DNA of 64,000 nt from Euonymus europaeus (GCA_963580455.1 OY756967.1:18522022-18586021); one strand, 5' to 3'. Positions 49,711 to 61,764 are shown, numbered from the stretch's first letter. Numbers and translations: made by a program. The notes: generated by a model not told the origin, from the letters alone.

Positions 49711-49970
49711 TCAATTGTTATTCGAATCAATTTTGATGCCATCTTCACTAGGTTTAGCACCAGTTTCCTCCATGAAAGCAAGGTTGTGAGACGTCTTTTG
49801 AAATCGTGCCTCTTCATTTCTTTTCATCCGGTCCAACTCCTGCTGCGTCCAAGCTTCTTTCCCATGATTCTTTCTCTTTCCCTCATCTCCATCATTTCTA
49901 TCAACTCTTTATGCATCTGCTCTTGCCTCTCCAACATTTTGTATCTTTGAAGACATTGATGTTGGTGGCG
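49711..49970 (-). pseudogene. Trihelix-like transcription factor fragment, frameshifted
   Basis: On the minus strand a helical, charged segment is readable: YKMLERQEQMHKELIEMMEM, then after a frame change EAWTQQELDRMKRNEEARF and a stop at 49711-49713. The pattern (long Glu/Arg/Met helix with EAW..QEL.RM) resembles the C-terminal coiled coil of GT-2-type trihelix or related Myb/SANT proteins. No DNA-binding domain precedes it. It is a fragment, perhaps from a transposon ORF1 or a decayed host gene. Confidence 0.4.
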
Positions 49971-49974
49971 TTAT

Positions 49975-52030
49975 GCCATCCACAAAAAAAACTCAAATGT
50001 TTACGTGACATTTGATTTGTGTTTCAGTTTTTAATTTTTAGAGTTATTTTTAATTTTCTGTTTTGAGAGTCCGTTTTTAGAAAACTGAAATTGATTAAGT
50101 TATTCTAGAAAATTATTTTTGAAAATGAAAACTGAAAAATACATTTGGTTTACAATTTTTGATCAATTGTTTTATGAGACAATTTATTTTATGAATTTTA
50201 TTATGCATTTGCCCACATAATAAAATTGATGCTATTTATCAATGAAAATATATTCTAATAAATGGACAATCTGATTTGCAATTCAACATACAATATTAAA
50301 AGGCCAATACTGTATTTACACAGGATTCAACTGAAGTGGTAATAGCAATTGTAAAGTATTGCAAAGTAGACAGTGCCTTAAGATTGATGCACTCAACATC
50401 ACTGTGTTAGTAGGGGGGGAAAATTCAACCAATGTTTCATTGAAAGAAATAGACCTAACACCAGAACAAGAACCTCGTGGTACAATATGGATTCTACCTG
50501 GCAGACACAAAAATGGCAAAAACAACAACAATGGCAGAGCCTATTTGCACAATCAATACACAAAAACAGGGCAACTATAACAAGCATCTTCAACAACCCT
50601 AGGAGTATGCTAAAGGCGCTATAAACAGATCCATAACCAGGTCATATCATTTCCTCCAAACTTTGGAACGCCTCAAATTCTATCTACAAAACATTTTATA
50701 ACTTTGTGAATGCACTCAATAGGAAACAGGGCAGTAAATCAACATACTCAAAGTTTTTCATTCCTAAATGAAACAATTTTTGGACAGATTTATCTTTCTA
50801 ACCTCTATATACATTATAAGAAAATCCATAATCTACTTATTGAAATTGTTCTCACCAACTAGTTCAAGATTTTACATATCACCGTAGTCATAATGCCATC
50901 CTGTATTGATATCAACACAATCTAAATCTCACCTTGTGGAATTCATCATTCCTCCTACAGACTTCATACTGAGAAAACTCAGAATCTGTCATAGTAAAAG
51001 AAAATCGAGCTGATGAGTCAACGAAATCAAAAGAAAACATACTCGATGAGGGGACAAAATCAAATCGGGCTGCGTAAAGGTGATGCGCTCTAGAAGCCGG
51101 GCTAACAGAACCGAAAGAACCTTGATTTGCGAGCGAAAATTCTTCGCAAGTGATGCGACAGAACCAGTGATTCCAAAATCATGTAACGATGGCTCACCAA
51201 CGGAGATCCAGCAGCTATATCGCGAACCGAAGAAGAAGCAGAATGATCTCGCGACCCCAACCAGTAGAAGAATGAAGAAGACGGGCGGATGTGAGAGGCG
51301 GAACAGGGTTTCGTCACTGAGAGGGACGGACGAGTTTGTAACTTCGCATCGTAAATGACGGAAATCTATTTTGAGCGTGTTTTGGGTAAAAACACGTAAT
51401 TGTTTTGAGTTTTGTGTTGTAATTTAAGAGTCCGTCTCGATAAGGGTATGATTTATAAAGTATAAGTTTTCGTAAAGTGTAGAAGTTAAGAGTGTGTGAT
51501 AATATGAATGATAGAGTATATACTGAAATAGACAGAGACCAAATGTTGTTTTGAAGAAGGCATTTTAGAAAATGATAAAGGGAATAAATGATAGCCCATA
51601 TGCAGGTGGTATATCTTTGTTATGACCATCCATTTTCTTCCTGACTATCCTTTCAAACCTCCCAAGTTATATATAAAACAAAGAATAATATTGAACTTAC
51701 TTTATTATACCATCTTGATATGAAAATCCAAAGATTGCTTAGGCTAAGCCAACTGATTGTGCTGGGCCCGAAAGGCCATTACATCATCTTGAGATGAATA
51801 TTTTTCTTTGAATCATTTTTGTAATCCGATTACTTTAATTTACTTATGAAAGCAGTCATTTGGTTTCTCATATGTCAGAAAAGAAAAGGAGATGAGGACT
51901 AATTAGGACAAAATTCAGAAACATTACAAAGAAATTAAAGAGATTCTTATTATTAGCCATACAAAACCAACAAGGGTAGATAAATCTCCATTGACTGCAG
52001 TAGAGCTCATAAGATGACGAGACTCTGCTC
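49975..52030. other. Gene-free spacer
   Basis: An open frame at 51080-51358 (+) and its antisense shadow lie in slightly GC-richer sequence and might mark a first exon or non-coding transcript, but there is no domain or splice support. The rest is A/T-rich and featureless. Confidence 0.45.
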
Positions 52031-52034
52031 GCCT

Positions 52035-52298
52035 TCAGCGAGAGGGCGGAGGAATCCTCGGGGACTTGATAGGGTTATTGAATTCACGGCTGAAAGAAAC
52101 AGGGCAACACCCTGCAATGTGATACACACAGCAATTAAATTGCAAAGAATACACAGGTGATGATGTTGAGCCGCCACTACGAACAACGGGAAAATGTCTA
52201 ACTGCAGTACTAACATCCACGATCATCATCATCGTCACAATCAAGATCACACTGCAGATCAAGTTTGGAGTAGCTCTCTTGCTCATAAAAAAAGCCAT
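52035..52298 (-). CDS. Candidate small secreted peptide, 87 aa
   Basis: The frame starts MAFFMSKRATPNLICSVILI and continues with a hydrophobic stretch and ...VSTA, a good signal peptide with cleavage predicted after about residue 32. The mature part is about 55 residues, with two Cys pairs (NCC and GCC, seven residues between the pairs) and a basic, Pro-rich tail ending SPRIPPPSR. A TATATATATATA run sits about 40-55 bp upstream on the same strand. I do not recognise a named peptide family; the tail only loosely recalls IDA-type Pro-rich ends. It stands alone between repeats. Coding status is inferred from signal peptide, promoter spacing and Cys pattern. Confidence 0.4.
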   Translation of the reverse strand: MAFFMSKRATPNLICSVILIVTMMMIVDVSTAVRHFPVVRSGGSTSSPVYSLQFNCCVYHIAGCCPVSFSREFNNPIKSPRIPPPSR

Positions 52299-52299
52299 G

Positions 52300-53345
52300 A
52301 TTGATTTTTTTCAAATAAAACTCTCTGTCAAGGGTTATATATATATATATATACATTTTACCCGTTCATACTCTTTTATAAGTGGTTGTTGGCATATTTC
52401 ATGTATTTTTGGTATGTTAACGAATGGGTTAGGTCCAGCAAATTTCAAGCTCATTTGGTAAGTAATTAATATACTTTATTTTCTATCTAAAAAAGGAATC
52501 TATTTAATTAGATTTTTCATTTTTTTTCCTTAAAAATTTTGATAATATAAATTATTCTCATCAACAAAAGTATTTTTCTAGATTTTAAAAGTTTAAAACC
52601 ATTTCTTAAGGGCAATATCAAGCTAGTATCCATTCTGATACTTTCGGACATTTAGGTATAAGGAAAAAAAATACATCGACATAAAAGTATTTATTGAATG
52701 TTAATTTATCTTTTTACCCCGATCATTCTTTCTCCCACATATCTCTCCTCTTTTTTCTTCCTCCAATTTATTTCGTGTATGTTTTTCTTTCTTTTTCCTC
52801 CGTTCTCTCTCTCTCTCTCTCCTCCAATCGCTTATCTCTTTCTTTCTTTCTTCTTCATTCTGCTTTCTAGGAACATAGGTGCCTTAAACTCCATGGTCTT
52901 CCTTTTTTTTTTGATCTGATCTGGTTAAAAATTTGGTCTCTTGATAACATAACATCCCTTCATAGAATGACATTTTTTAAAACAAAAATGATATGTAGCC
53001 CATTGTTTGGTGACCCATGGTGGCCTATGATTAGCTGGAGCTGAGTTGGCGGTGCCATGTCATGATCACAGCTGGAATTGTTGACTAAGTAGTTGACTGA
53101 TTTTTAGGGCACCGTTTGAATTTCAAATGGGAGCATTTATGTCTCTCTTTAATTTGTCTCTCTACGATATTCAGTGTGTAAGAGTTGCTACTGTCTCTCG
53201 AACAAGTTTTCGTCTCTACTTTACATCGTCTTTGCATCTAAAAACTTACAGATCTATCACCATGAGCTTTCATCTCTGATTGAAGTCGATTTTACCACCA
53301 TTTTCCCACATCCAACATTTTTCTAGATCTCTCACCGTGAAGATG
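52300..53345. other. Spacer with pyrimidine-rich tracts
   Basis: TTTCTTTCTTCTTC and a CT run (about 52808-52821) dominate 52690-52870. 53010-53345 may hold the left end of the Mutator-like unit but I could not find its terminal repeat. No gene. Confidence 0.45.
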
Positions 53346-53349
53346 GCCA

Positions 53350-56123
53350 ATGGGTATAGTTTTTGTAATTCTTGAATGTTTTTCATGTTTTTGTGTGATG
53401 TTTGGATATGGGATTCAATGGATGAGCTTGATGTTTCTTTATTTTTTTCACAAAAGAGGTGAAATCGATGGTTGCTTTGGTGTAATCGATGATTATCATA
53501 GCCCTCCTCTGGTCGGGATTTTTCCCGATGTTGTCGGTGATGGATGTGGAGATATTAGCATTGCTGTTGGAATGGTTTTTGACAGCGAAGTTGCTATTTT
53601 TCAGCTGTACAAGAAATATGGTGAAGTTAATGGATTCCCGGTGAAGCGTAGAACGTCAAACAAGGACAAAGATGGGATCTGCAAGTTTGTGACATTTACT
53701 TGTGCAAGAGCAGGTGGGTGACGTTTTTCTTTTTTAGAATTTGTTAGTGGGGTTGTGTTTGTTTTGCAGTACACAACGCAAGCTTTTTTGTTGAAATCAG
53801 TGTAATATTCCATTAGTAATAATCAATGTAATTGAATAATACATTGTTTTAAACAATGGATTAGAATTTTCATCTGATGTTTGGTTCTCTGTTTTTTAAT
53901 GTCAGGCAAGCTAATAAGCCGGTCAAAGAATGTTAGAAACCATCGTTCGTTCCTCGCAAAAGATTGGATGTTTTGCTAGGCTAAGATCTCGTGCACTTTT
54001 AGGGGATAAATGGGAGATTACTATATTTGAGGACGAGCATAATCATCCATTGAGCCCTAGTAAGTCTAGATTGTTTACATGCAATAGGGAAATTAATGCT
54101 CATGTTCAGAGGCAGTTAATCATAAATGATATTGCTGGGATTAGGCCAAATAAGAGTCATAGTGCACAAGTTATTGTTGCTGGAGGTCATGAGAATTTAT
54201 CTTTCTTGCAAAAGGACACTCGTAATCTAATTGCCAAAGTCAGGCGGATGCGAATGGGCGTGGGTGATGCTATTGCAATACAGAATTATTTTGCTAAGAT
54301 GCAATCTAAGAATGAGGGTTTTTTTTCTTTGATAGATTGGGATGAGGAAGGGAGGTTAAGTAGTGTTTTTTGGGCTGATCCTCGTAGTAGAGCTGCTGCT
54401 CGTGAATTTGGTGATGTTATCACTTTTGATACTACTTATTTGACAAATAAGTATGACATGCCATTCGCTCCTTTTGTGGGAGTGAATCATCACGGTCAGT
54501 CCATACTACTTGGGTGTGGTCTAGTTTCTAATGAAACTACGGAGACATTTACTTGGTTGTTTACAACATGGCTTGCATGTATGTATGATGTTGCTCCACG
54601 AGGAATAATAACGGATCAAGATAGAGCTATGCAAAATGCAATTGAGATCTTTTTTCCTAATGCTAGACATGGTGTTTATGGCATATTTTGAAGAAAGTTC
54701 CTGAGAAGCTTGGTTCATTCAAGGAATACAATCGCATAATTGTTGTTTTGGGGAATATTGTTTTCGATTCCCATACCATAGACGAGTTTGAATGTGGATG
54801 GAATTCGATGGTTTCGACATTTCATTTGGAAAACAATGATTGGTTAGCTTCTTTGTATTTGGATAGGGTGAAGTGGGTTCCAATATACGTGAAGAAAACA
54901 TTCTGGGCAGGTATCTTATGTAATGATCAGCATTTGTATTCCGTTTTTTCATGGGAAGATTTATTTATTTTAATCAATGGATTTTAAAATTCCACTGTTA
55001 ATATCAATGGTTCTTATATTCCATTTATTAATATTTATTGGTTTTGGAAGTCCATTGATTAAAATAAATGAATCCATTGATATTATTCAATGAAATGATC
55101 AATGATTTATGATTTCTTTGCCTTATTTACTTATCAGGGATGTCAACAACTCAGAGGAGTGAGAGTATTAATGCATTTTTTGATGGGTATGTGCACTCGA
55201 AAACAACATTGAAGCAGTTTGTCGAGCAATATAACAACGCATTGAGAGACAAGGTTGAGAAAGAAACTCTTGCCGATTTCAATTCATTTAACAAGCAATT
55301 GCAATGGGTGACATCTTTCGATATGGAAAAGCAAATTCAAAAACTATACACTGAGTCGAAGTTTAAGGAGTTTCAGAATGAGTTATGTGGGTTGGTTTAC
55401 TGTGGGATTTTGTCTATTGAGTCCATTTCTGATTTTAAAGTTTTCAATGTAGAGGAGGATATTGCATATGGGGAGAATTGTAGGAAGAAAGTTATCTTCA
55501 AGCTGCTGTGGGAGGAAGCCACTTTGTCAGTGAATTGTGTGTGTTGCAAATTTGAATTTAGAGGAATGTTTTGTAGGCATGCCATTGTTGTGTTGGTTCG
55601 TATGGGTCATTATTTACTTCCAGAAAAGTACATATGTGATAGGTGGAGGAAAGATTTGAGGAGATGTCACTCTCGTGTGAAGATCAATTATGATGGATGG
55701 ATTGCAACAACGGAGCAGTGTCGTTATGATGAGCTATGCACATTGTTTACAAATATCGCGGACTTTGCTGCAACATGCGATTCCAAGTACAAATCATTGA
55801 AATATTGGCTGGAGAATGAAACAAAGACCATTGCACACTCCTCAGCTGATTGCTCGGTGCCAATTTCAAATGTTAAGGATCCACTAATCAAACGAACAAA
55901 GGGGCGTCCTCGGTGTGTTAGGAAGGAAAAAATTTTGAAGAGGAAACGTGAGGGCAAAGGAAATTCGGAGGCTACTAACTCAGCGACACAAATGTCCATT
56001 GGCCTCGATGATATATCGGTATACATTTCTTTGTAGTTTTTTTTTAATTAGTTGAATGTTTTTGCCGCTGTTTTTAATACATGAAGGATAATTTGATTAC
56101 TTATTTTTTTACAGGAAGGATGA
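53350..56123 (+). pseudogene. FAR1/MULE-type transposase, frameshifted
   Basis: The enzyme class moves Mutator-like elements and is the ancestor of FAR1/FHY3 transcription factors. Segments are 53350-53713, 53906-54910, 55138-56018 and 56115-56123, with GT-AG introns. The first two carry a FAR1 DNA-binding domain (FQLYKKYGEVNGFPVKR ... WEITIFEDEHNHPL). The MULE core follows (VITFDTTYLTNKYDMPFAPF, GIITDQDRAMQNAIE), then TQRSESINAFFDGYVHSKTT and a SWIM zinc finger (CVCCKFEFRGMFCRHAI). Two frame breaks exist: one about 53925-53950, and one at about 54670 where the RWCLWH box is shortened by about 4 nt. The start codon is uncertain. It faces the Ulp1 gene tail to tail. Confidence 0.88.
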
Positions 56124-58215
56124 TCGATTATAGTTTCAAGTATGGCGAGGATGGACTCCATTATCATCAAATTAATCATATGGAATTCATGAATTTGTTT
56201 TTTGTATTTCTTATTATGTTTAAGGATGGTTACAATTTGACAATGTTGTTGATTTTATTGACCAGTTTATTGCGGCATCTATTTCATATTACACGTTGAA
56301 TATCTAGCTAGTAGGCAGTGTTGTCTCACAACCAGGGAGGCATGTCATAAATTAATTAATGGCAGTTATGTGGGGTTTTTTGGGGTTCCATTGGTTTTAA
56401 TAAATGGATTAAAGGATTTCTTTGCCTTATTAAACATAAGCCATTGTTAATAAGCAATGGAATATTATTCCATTCCATCATTCATTCAATTGGATTAACA
56501 AAAGACATTGATAATAATCAATGTACTATGTCTCATTCCATTGATTATTATCAATGAAATTATCCATTCCACTGATTAAAACATTCATTGACTTGATAAA
56601 CTGATACGGTTAACCATATATTCCATTAATCAAATATCAGTGGAATATTATATTAATACAGTTCACAACTGATTAACTGATTCAACCATATACAAAACGT
56701 TTTTGAATTAGTTCCAAAAGTGCATATACAAAGTGCATACACGTCAACGTCTTTAGTGCATTAAAATTTAAAGTTAGTAGATTCAGCTTCTACTCTGCAG
56801 CTGTAGCTCTTGTCGATAACATCATGGCTGCCTTGTAAACATTTTCATTCCACGAACGGCCACAGTCGTTCAGAAAGTCATGCAGAACATCTGATCGGTA
56901 CCTTGCAATGTCATCCGGTGTAATCAAGTTTGGGACACTCATGTTTTTGAAGATGGCATCCATGATAAACATGACAAAAATACCACAGTCCAAGCTGGCA
57001 TAAGAATAAATCAGATAGTTGATGTGCCAAAGTTAAATGTGACTCCAACATCAATAATTAGATTTTACATACCTCCCCGACCTCTGTTGTGGCGAATCAA
57101 TAAAAGTGATGTTGCCTTTTGGTATGCATTTAAGTTGGTCTGGCATCAAGCTGTTGTAGTGGAATATCTGGAATAAAATAAATAAATAAAATTAAAAATA
57201 AACATCATTTTTGGGGTTGAGTTTATGAGATGTGGCTTACAAAGTCAGTTGCATCTTTTAGGTAAGGATCCCTCGCATTTTTATTCCTAGGCAGCAACGA
57301 GTTGTAATGCGTCCATGTTCCATCCCATGTGTCTCTCACAAGTAAAGTCCAATGATCTGCATTGACTTTGTTGCCCTTAGCATGGATAGGGAAAATGAGG
57401 TATCTGTATTCATTATGCACCTCAATAGCTTTGTCCGTGATGTTCTTTTTGAACGCATCGATTTTTCTCATCCGAAGGAAGGCCTGTAAATGAAAAAAAA
57501 ATCAACAACTATTGTTTTAGTTCATTTATACATATATAATGTATGACTTACCATACTACTGCTAGTAAATGCAATTGATTTCCCGAGTTTATTCTGTTGG
57601 GTGTCTTCCACTGTTTCTTCTTGCTCAGCATTAATATCTCACTATATGAATCGATGACCTGCATTATCAAGTAATTACACTGATTATGTATATTCAATGG
57701 TGGAAAAAGTGTAGTGCGTACGTACTATTATATCTTACATTATTGGATGTCATATCTGTGCTAGACAGAGCAACCGCGTCAGCGTAGCTCACGGTGTTCT
57801 CGCATGACCAAATAATGGTGCTGCATAAAAATAACAATGGAGTATGTTTATTCCACTAATTAATATCAATGGAGTTAACATAATCCTTTATCAGTCCCTC
57901 ATGTAACATTGGTATATGGTATAACATTGATTATTTCCAATGGAATTAACAAAATGAAACTATTCTTTCCTATAAAAACAATGGAACCTATATATGTCAT
58001 TGATATATTACCAAAGGAATGCCAATTCCATTAATAATACCAATGACATATAGTCTTCCATTGCTATTAACAACAGAATTCCATTTTCATTCACACACAT
58101 CGCATTAAATTCATCAATTGCCATGTAAATGCCATAATAAAAATCAATGGAATCTGTATATGCCATTGATTTTTTACCAGATGAATGCCAATTCCATTAA
58201 TAAAATAAATGATGA
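53795..58215. repeat. Dispersed TCCATTG / CAATGGA motif clusters
   Basis: Non-coding parts of the Mutator-like unit are full of short palindromic words such as TCCATTGATTATTATCAATG, ATTCCATTAATAATACCAAT and AACAATGGA. Clusters lie in the first transposase intron (53795-53865), the second (54965-55115), the tail-to-tail spacer (56385-56665) and the first Ulp1 intron (57825-58210). They are absent from the exons and I did not see clusters elsewhere in the window. Confidence 0.7.
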
Positions 58216-59539
58216 TTGATAGATTGATGACTTACTCGTTCGACCCAATAACATGTATTTTCAGCAACTTCTCTTTGTCCTCCGGCAAGATGAATTTGTT
58301 CTCATTATATTTTGCTGGCAGTGGCCTTGCCTTCTTTTTTGATTGACATTCTTCTAGCTCGTCCACATCAATGGGTGGTTCTTCTTCATTTGTGGCAGGC
58401 CTCTTTCCTCGCGTTCGTTTATTTTTTCCCGCAGCGCTTTCTTTCTCTCCCCATTCGTAGTCAAAGTCTGAATCTGCAGTCTTTTTTTCATTCCCTTGCT
58501 TTTCTTTCAAACGTTTTATCATTGATGGCGGAGTTCGTGCGACTCTTGCCCTTGCTCTGGATGGCACCATTCTTGCATTTCTGGTTCTCGCATTTATCGG
58601 ATCTCCCCCTGTACCTATCAAACTCCTGCTTGATTTCACAGCCTCATCAGCAAATGGTTTTGTCTCACACTTAGATTCCGCAGTTGGAGGAGTAGTATTT
58701 ATTCTTCGCTGTAGTTCTTCCTGCAGTTCTTTCTTTTCATTTTCTAACTTCAATAGATTGTCATCAACTGTCTGCATTTTAAGTTGAAGAGCAGTATTAC
58801 AATTTGCCATTTCAAGGACTACTCCTTTTTGTCTTTCCAGCTCTCTGTTTATTTCTATCTTGTCAGATATCAAGATATCAATCTCTGCCATCAGCTCCGA
58901 TCGGTCTATCTCATTTGCAATGGCTAAGACAGTGTCTTTTTTTCCAGTCATGTGTCCCTTTAATCTTTCTAATTCATCAGATAAAGCAAATTTGGTACTG
59001 TTTGCTGAAAGTAGCGCATCTTCTACTACTCCAAGCTGGGATTTCAGTGCTTTATTCTCCTCCATCTGCATATTCAGTGCACATTTCAAATCTTCCACAT
59101 TAGTTGTTGCCATACCTCTTTCATGCTCCAATGTTTTAATCAGCTTATGGGCTTCATCAAGTTTGTTCCTTGTCATTTGCAAATCTTGCTTTTCCAAACT
59201 TCTTTCATGCTCCATGTTTTTCACTCGCATCAGAAGATCTTCTACTTCATTTCTTGTTTTGCAAATATCTTCAGCAACTTCACCACCATTATATGTCACT
59301 TCTCCGAGGACAGTGGCTCTATTGTGGTCTGACACATCAAAATGATGTTCTTCACGTACTTCCTCACTGATTTCTGGTGTGGTGTAGTGTCTTCCGTCCG
59401 CATATTTGTTGTCGGTGCAGTGATGGCAATCTGAGTCAATTCCTCCATAATTTTCAACAACCATCATACCAGTGTTGTCATTTGCAGTTTCTCCTTGAAC
59501 CGCAACGGTCAATTCTGACCGTTCGTCAGCATTGTTCAT
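56790..59539 (-). pseudogene. Ulp1-like (C48) SUMO-protease gene, transposon-borne, one frame break
   Basis: Ulp1 proteases cut SUMO from proteins; copies carried by plant Mutator elements are known (Kaonashi-type). Exons on the minus strand: 59539-58236, 57820-57739, 57658-57552, 57483-57241, 57167-57073, 56994-56790. The first exon encodes 434 residues: acidic start, coiled coil (about 90-310), then basic patches (KNKRTRGKRP). The C-terminal exons hold the protease: NADHWTLLV (His), a TWTHYNSL or FHYNSL segment at the Asp/Asn position, SPQQRSGSLDCGIFVM (Gln and Cys). All junctions are in phase except exon 3, which is 107 nt where 108 is needed, pointing to a 1-nt deletion near 57640. Otherwise it is intact, about 680 aa. 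Active residues are retained. Confidence 0.8.
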
Positions 59540-59589
59540 CTCAATCTCGACAGGTAACTCAGCTGAATCTAGTGGAAGTGTGACATTGA

Positions 59590-60190
59590 CAGGGTACGAT
59601 ATTTAATCATATACAAACCATCACCGTTCTATTTATATATTTTTGATGATGATGATCAGTCAAGCATTTTTTACTATGACCAAGGAATTCTAATCATTTT
59701 TTGAGTTATAATTGACCCATTTACACATAAACCCATAAGTTGATAAGCCCATTAAAGTAATATCTATAGGATAGTTAAGATTGTCCACTAAAATTGTACC
59801 GACTTATTAAATTTACTATTTTAACTCTATCCGAATCGTTTTACTAATCTAGAATCATAAAATCTTAGGATCTTACCATCTAGATAGCTAAGCAACGCCT
59901 AATTGATTTTTTACGTATGACATTTTTGTTTGTTGTGGTGGAATTTTGCGGTGCCAACCCTTGTTGTCTTTTAACGATCCAATTTTTCACCCTAGTCCAT
60001 CAAAATCTCCTCAATCAAACTTAGATATTCTTCAGGCTTTGCTAATTGGAAAACATTGTCCATAACTTTTTTTCTTTGGCAACGAAGTTATGACTCAAAA
60101 GTTGTGCATCAATCCCTCGAGTGTAATGTTCTCTAATCGAAGCACCGCGATAAAAAAAAATCTTGACCCAATGATGAAATTCATAATGTT
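59590..60190. other. Spacer between the Ulp1 gene and kinase pseudogene
   Basis: The right end of the Mutator-like unit should be here, but I could not pair it with the left side. Weak kinase-like remnants may extend into 59900-60190. No intact gene. Confidence 0.4.
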
Positions 60191-60194
60191 ATTG

Positions 60195-60740
60195 TTGAAG
60201 AGTCACAACCACACACCATAGCAAAAAAAAGAGCAACGTCAAGTCATCTTGATGGCCACTCCATGCCCTCTTCCCACTCCGTATCTAAACCACAACACAT
60301 CAAAGAGACCATATGTCAAGCGGAGCCACTACCTGACCAAGAATCATCGACGACTTTGATGACATGTCCAATGAATTCCCTTGAAAGTAATACTGACGGA
60401 CTCAATCAAACTCTTACTCGCATGGAAACTTTGTCAACCCAAAATCCACAATCTTCAAACCATACTCACTGCCATCTTTTGAAGAAAAAACAAGGATGTT
60501 TTCCGACTTGAAATCATAATGCACAAACCGCTGAACATGAATACAAAAAATCCCTTCAAGCAACATACGATTGTAGACCTTAACCTTCTTTCGAACATCT
60601 AGACTTACAAATCAAGTCTTTATGTGTAACTTTTGATTCTTACTCTAGAAGCAAATTATAAGCCGATAACAATTGAGGATGATCGACTATCTTGCTATGT
60701 AACTTATGATGCCTACTCCACCCATCTTAATTACTCAGTC
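60195..60740 (-). pseudogene. Decayed protein kinase (MAPKKK17/18-like) fragment
   Basis: On the minus strand the following are readable across stops: AYNLLLE, then RMLLEGIFCIHVQRFVHYDF (catalytic loop, with Asp kept), SENILVFSSKDG, LKIVDFGLTK (DFG kept), then APLDIWSL and KRAW. The order and wording match plant single-domain MAPKKKs of the MAPKKK17-21 group, where the loop reads FVHCDLKPENIL. Stops follow soon after DFG and inside the DIWSL segment. The N-lobe is missing or unrecognisable. The gene is not functional; it may be a dispersed pseudogene. Confidence 0.75.
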
Positions 60741-60744
60741 TCCA

Positions 60745-61760
60745 AGAAAACTCAATGAGATGAGTTAATATTTGTGCACCTTCTGCACAATTGGATTTGC
60801 TTCTACAACAATTGGGGTCACCAAATATGATGGATTGAAATTCAATTACTAATAGCTTGCAATAAAACAATCCTCAAAAGATTGGATTTGCAGGGCGTTC
60901 AATGATCTTGGGGCCTTTGGCTTCATTTGAAGATGTAATGTATCCAAAATTACACTACAATTTTTTTTCATTTTGGGCTGAAGAGATGGTAGACATACAG
61001 AAAGTAAGTCATTCATATTTTTATTTTAAAATTGAGACTATATTTTTAGATGGCTACAATCATGTCAAACGGAATCAGAGAAACTTTTATAGAAGATAAT
61101 CTTCCCTTTTAGGTCGAGTTCAAGTAAATAATGCAGCACTAGACGGAAGGGACATGACAGCTGAGAGGGAAAGCAAACAACACAGCCGCATCGAGGTTAG
61201 TAGCATAAAATCAAAGGACAAAACTCCTATCGGGTCTTAGACCATCCACAACAATCTCTGTAAAACATAAACTCTACGCGTAAATAGAGTTTCCGTTTCA
61301 TCATTTTGGGCAATTTCTCCCACAACAGTTACTGCACAGTGATCGGTATCTTAGTGTTTTGCTACAGTTCGTTTGGAGGAGTCGCGCGCTACTGTAGATG
61401 CGCAATTTCGTTTTAAACAATAAAATATGTTTTTGTCGACCCTCTCTCTCTCCAAGCGGCGCAGTAGAGCTTCCCCTTCATCGCTGTGAATTCCTCTCCC
61501 AAGCACAAATCTAGAGTAGTCAATTGTGCCGATTCCGCTTCTGCAATTATCATTTAGGTATCTCATTTAGCATGATGAAGTGTTGAATATTGATTGATAA
61601 TTGACCTATTTTGGGTTTAATTAAATGTGGAACTGACTCGTCTTTTGAGGCACATTCGAGATTTGGTATGTACTTCTCCAAAGGGAGATGAACGTAATGC
61701 ATTTATAATATATCATAAATTATAATGAAAATAAAATGATAGAACATTCCTAAGTTTTAT
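60745..61760. other. Gene-free spacer
   Basis: Short open frames at 60902-61099 (+) and 61351-61566 (-) have no domain. 61270-61460 includes words such as AACTCTACGCGTAAATAGAG that may be MITE remains. Confidence 0.4.
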
Positions 61761-61764
61761 AAAA

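Noticed and set aside
51080..51358. 92-codon plus-strand frame, Arg/Lys-rich
   Set aside because: No domain, no splice or promoter support, and an equally open antisense frame.
52111..52155. Possible 45-nt intron inside the secreted peptide candidate, changing its C-terminus
   Set aside because: GT-AG edges exist but the length is below the usual plant minimum, and the unspliced frame has the better Cys pattern.
58312..59345. Plus-strand frames of up to 161 codons
   Set aside because: Antisense of the long first exon of the Ulp1 gene; low-complexity Ser/Leu/Phe composition.
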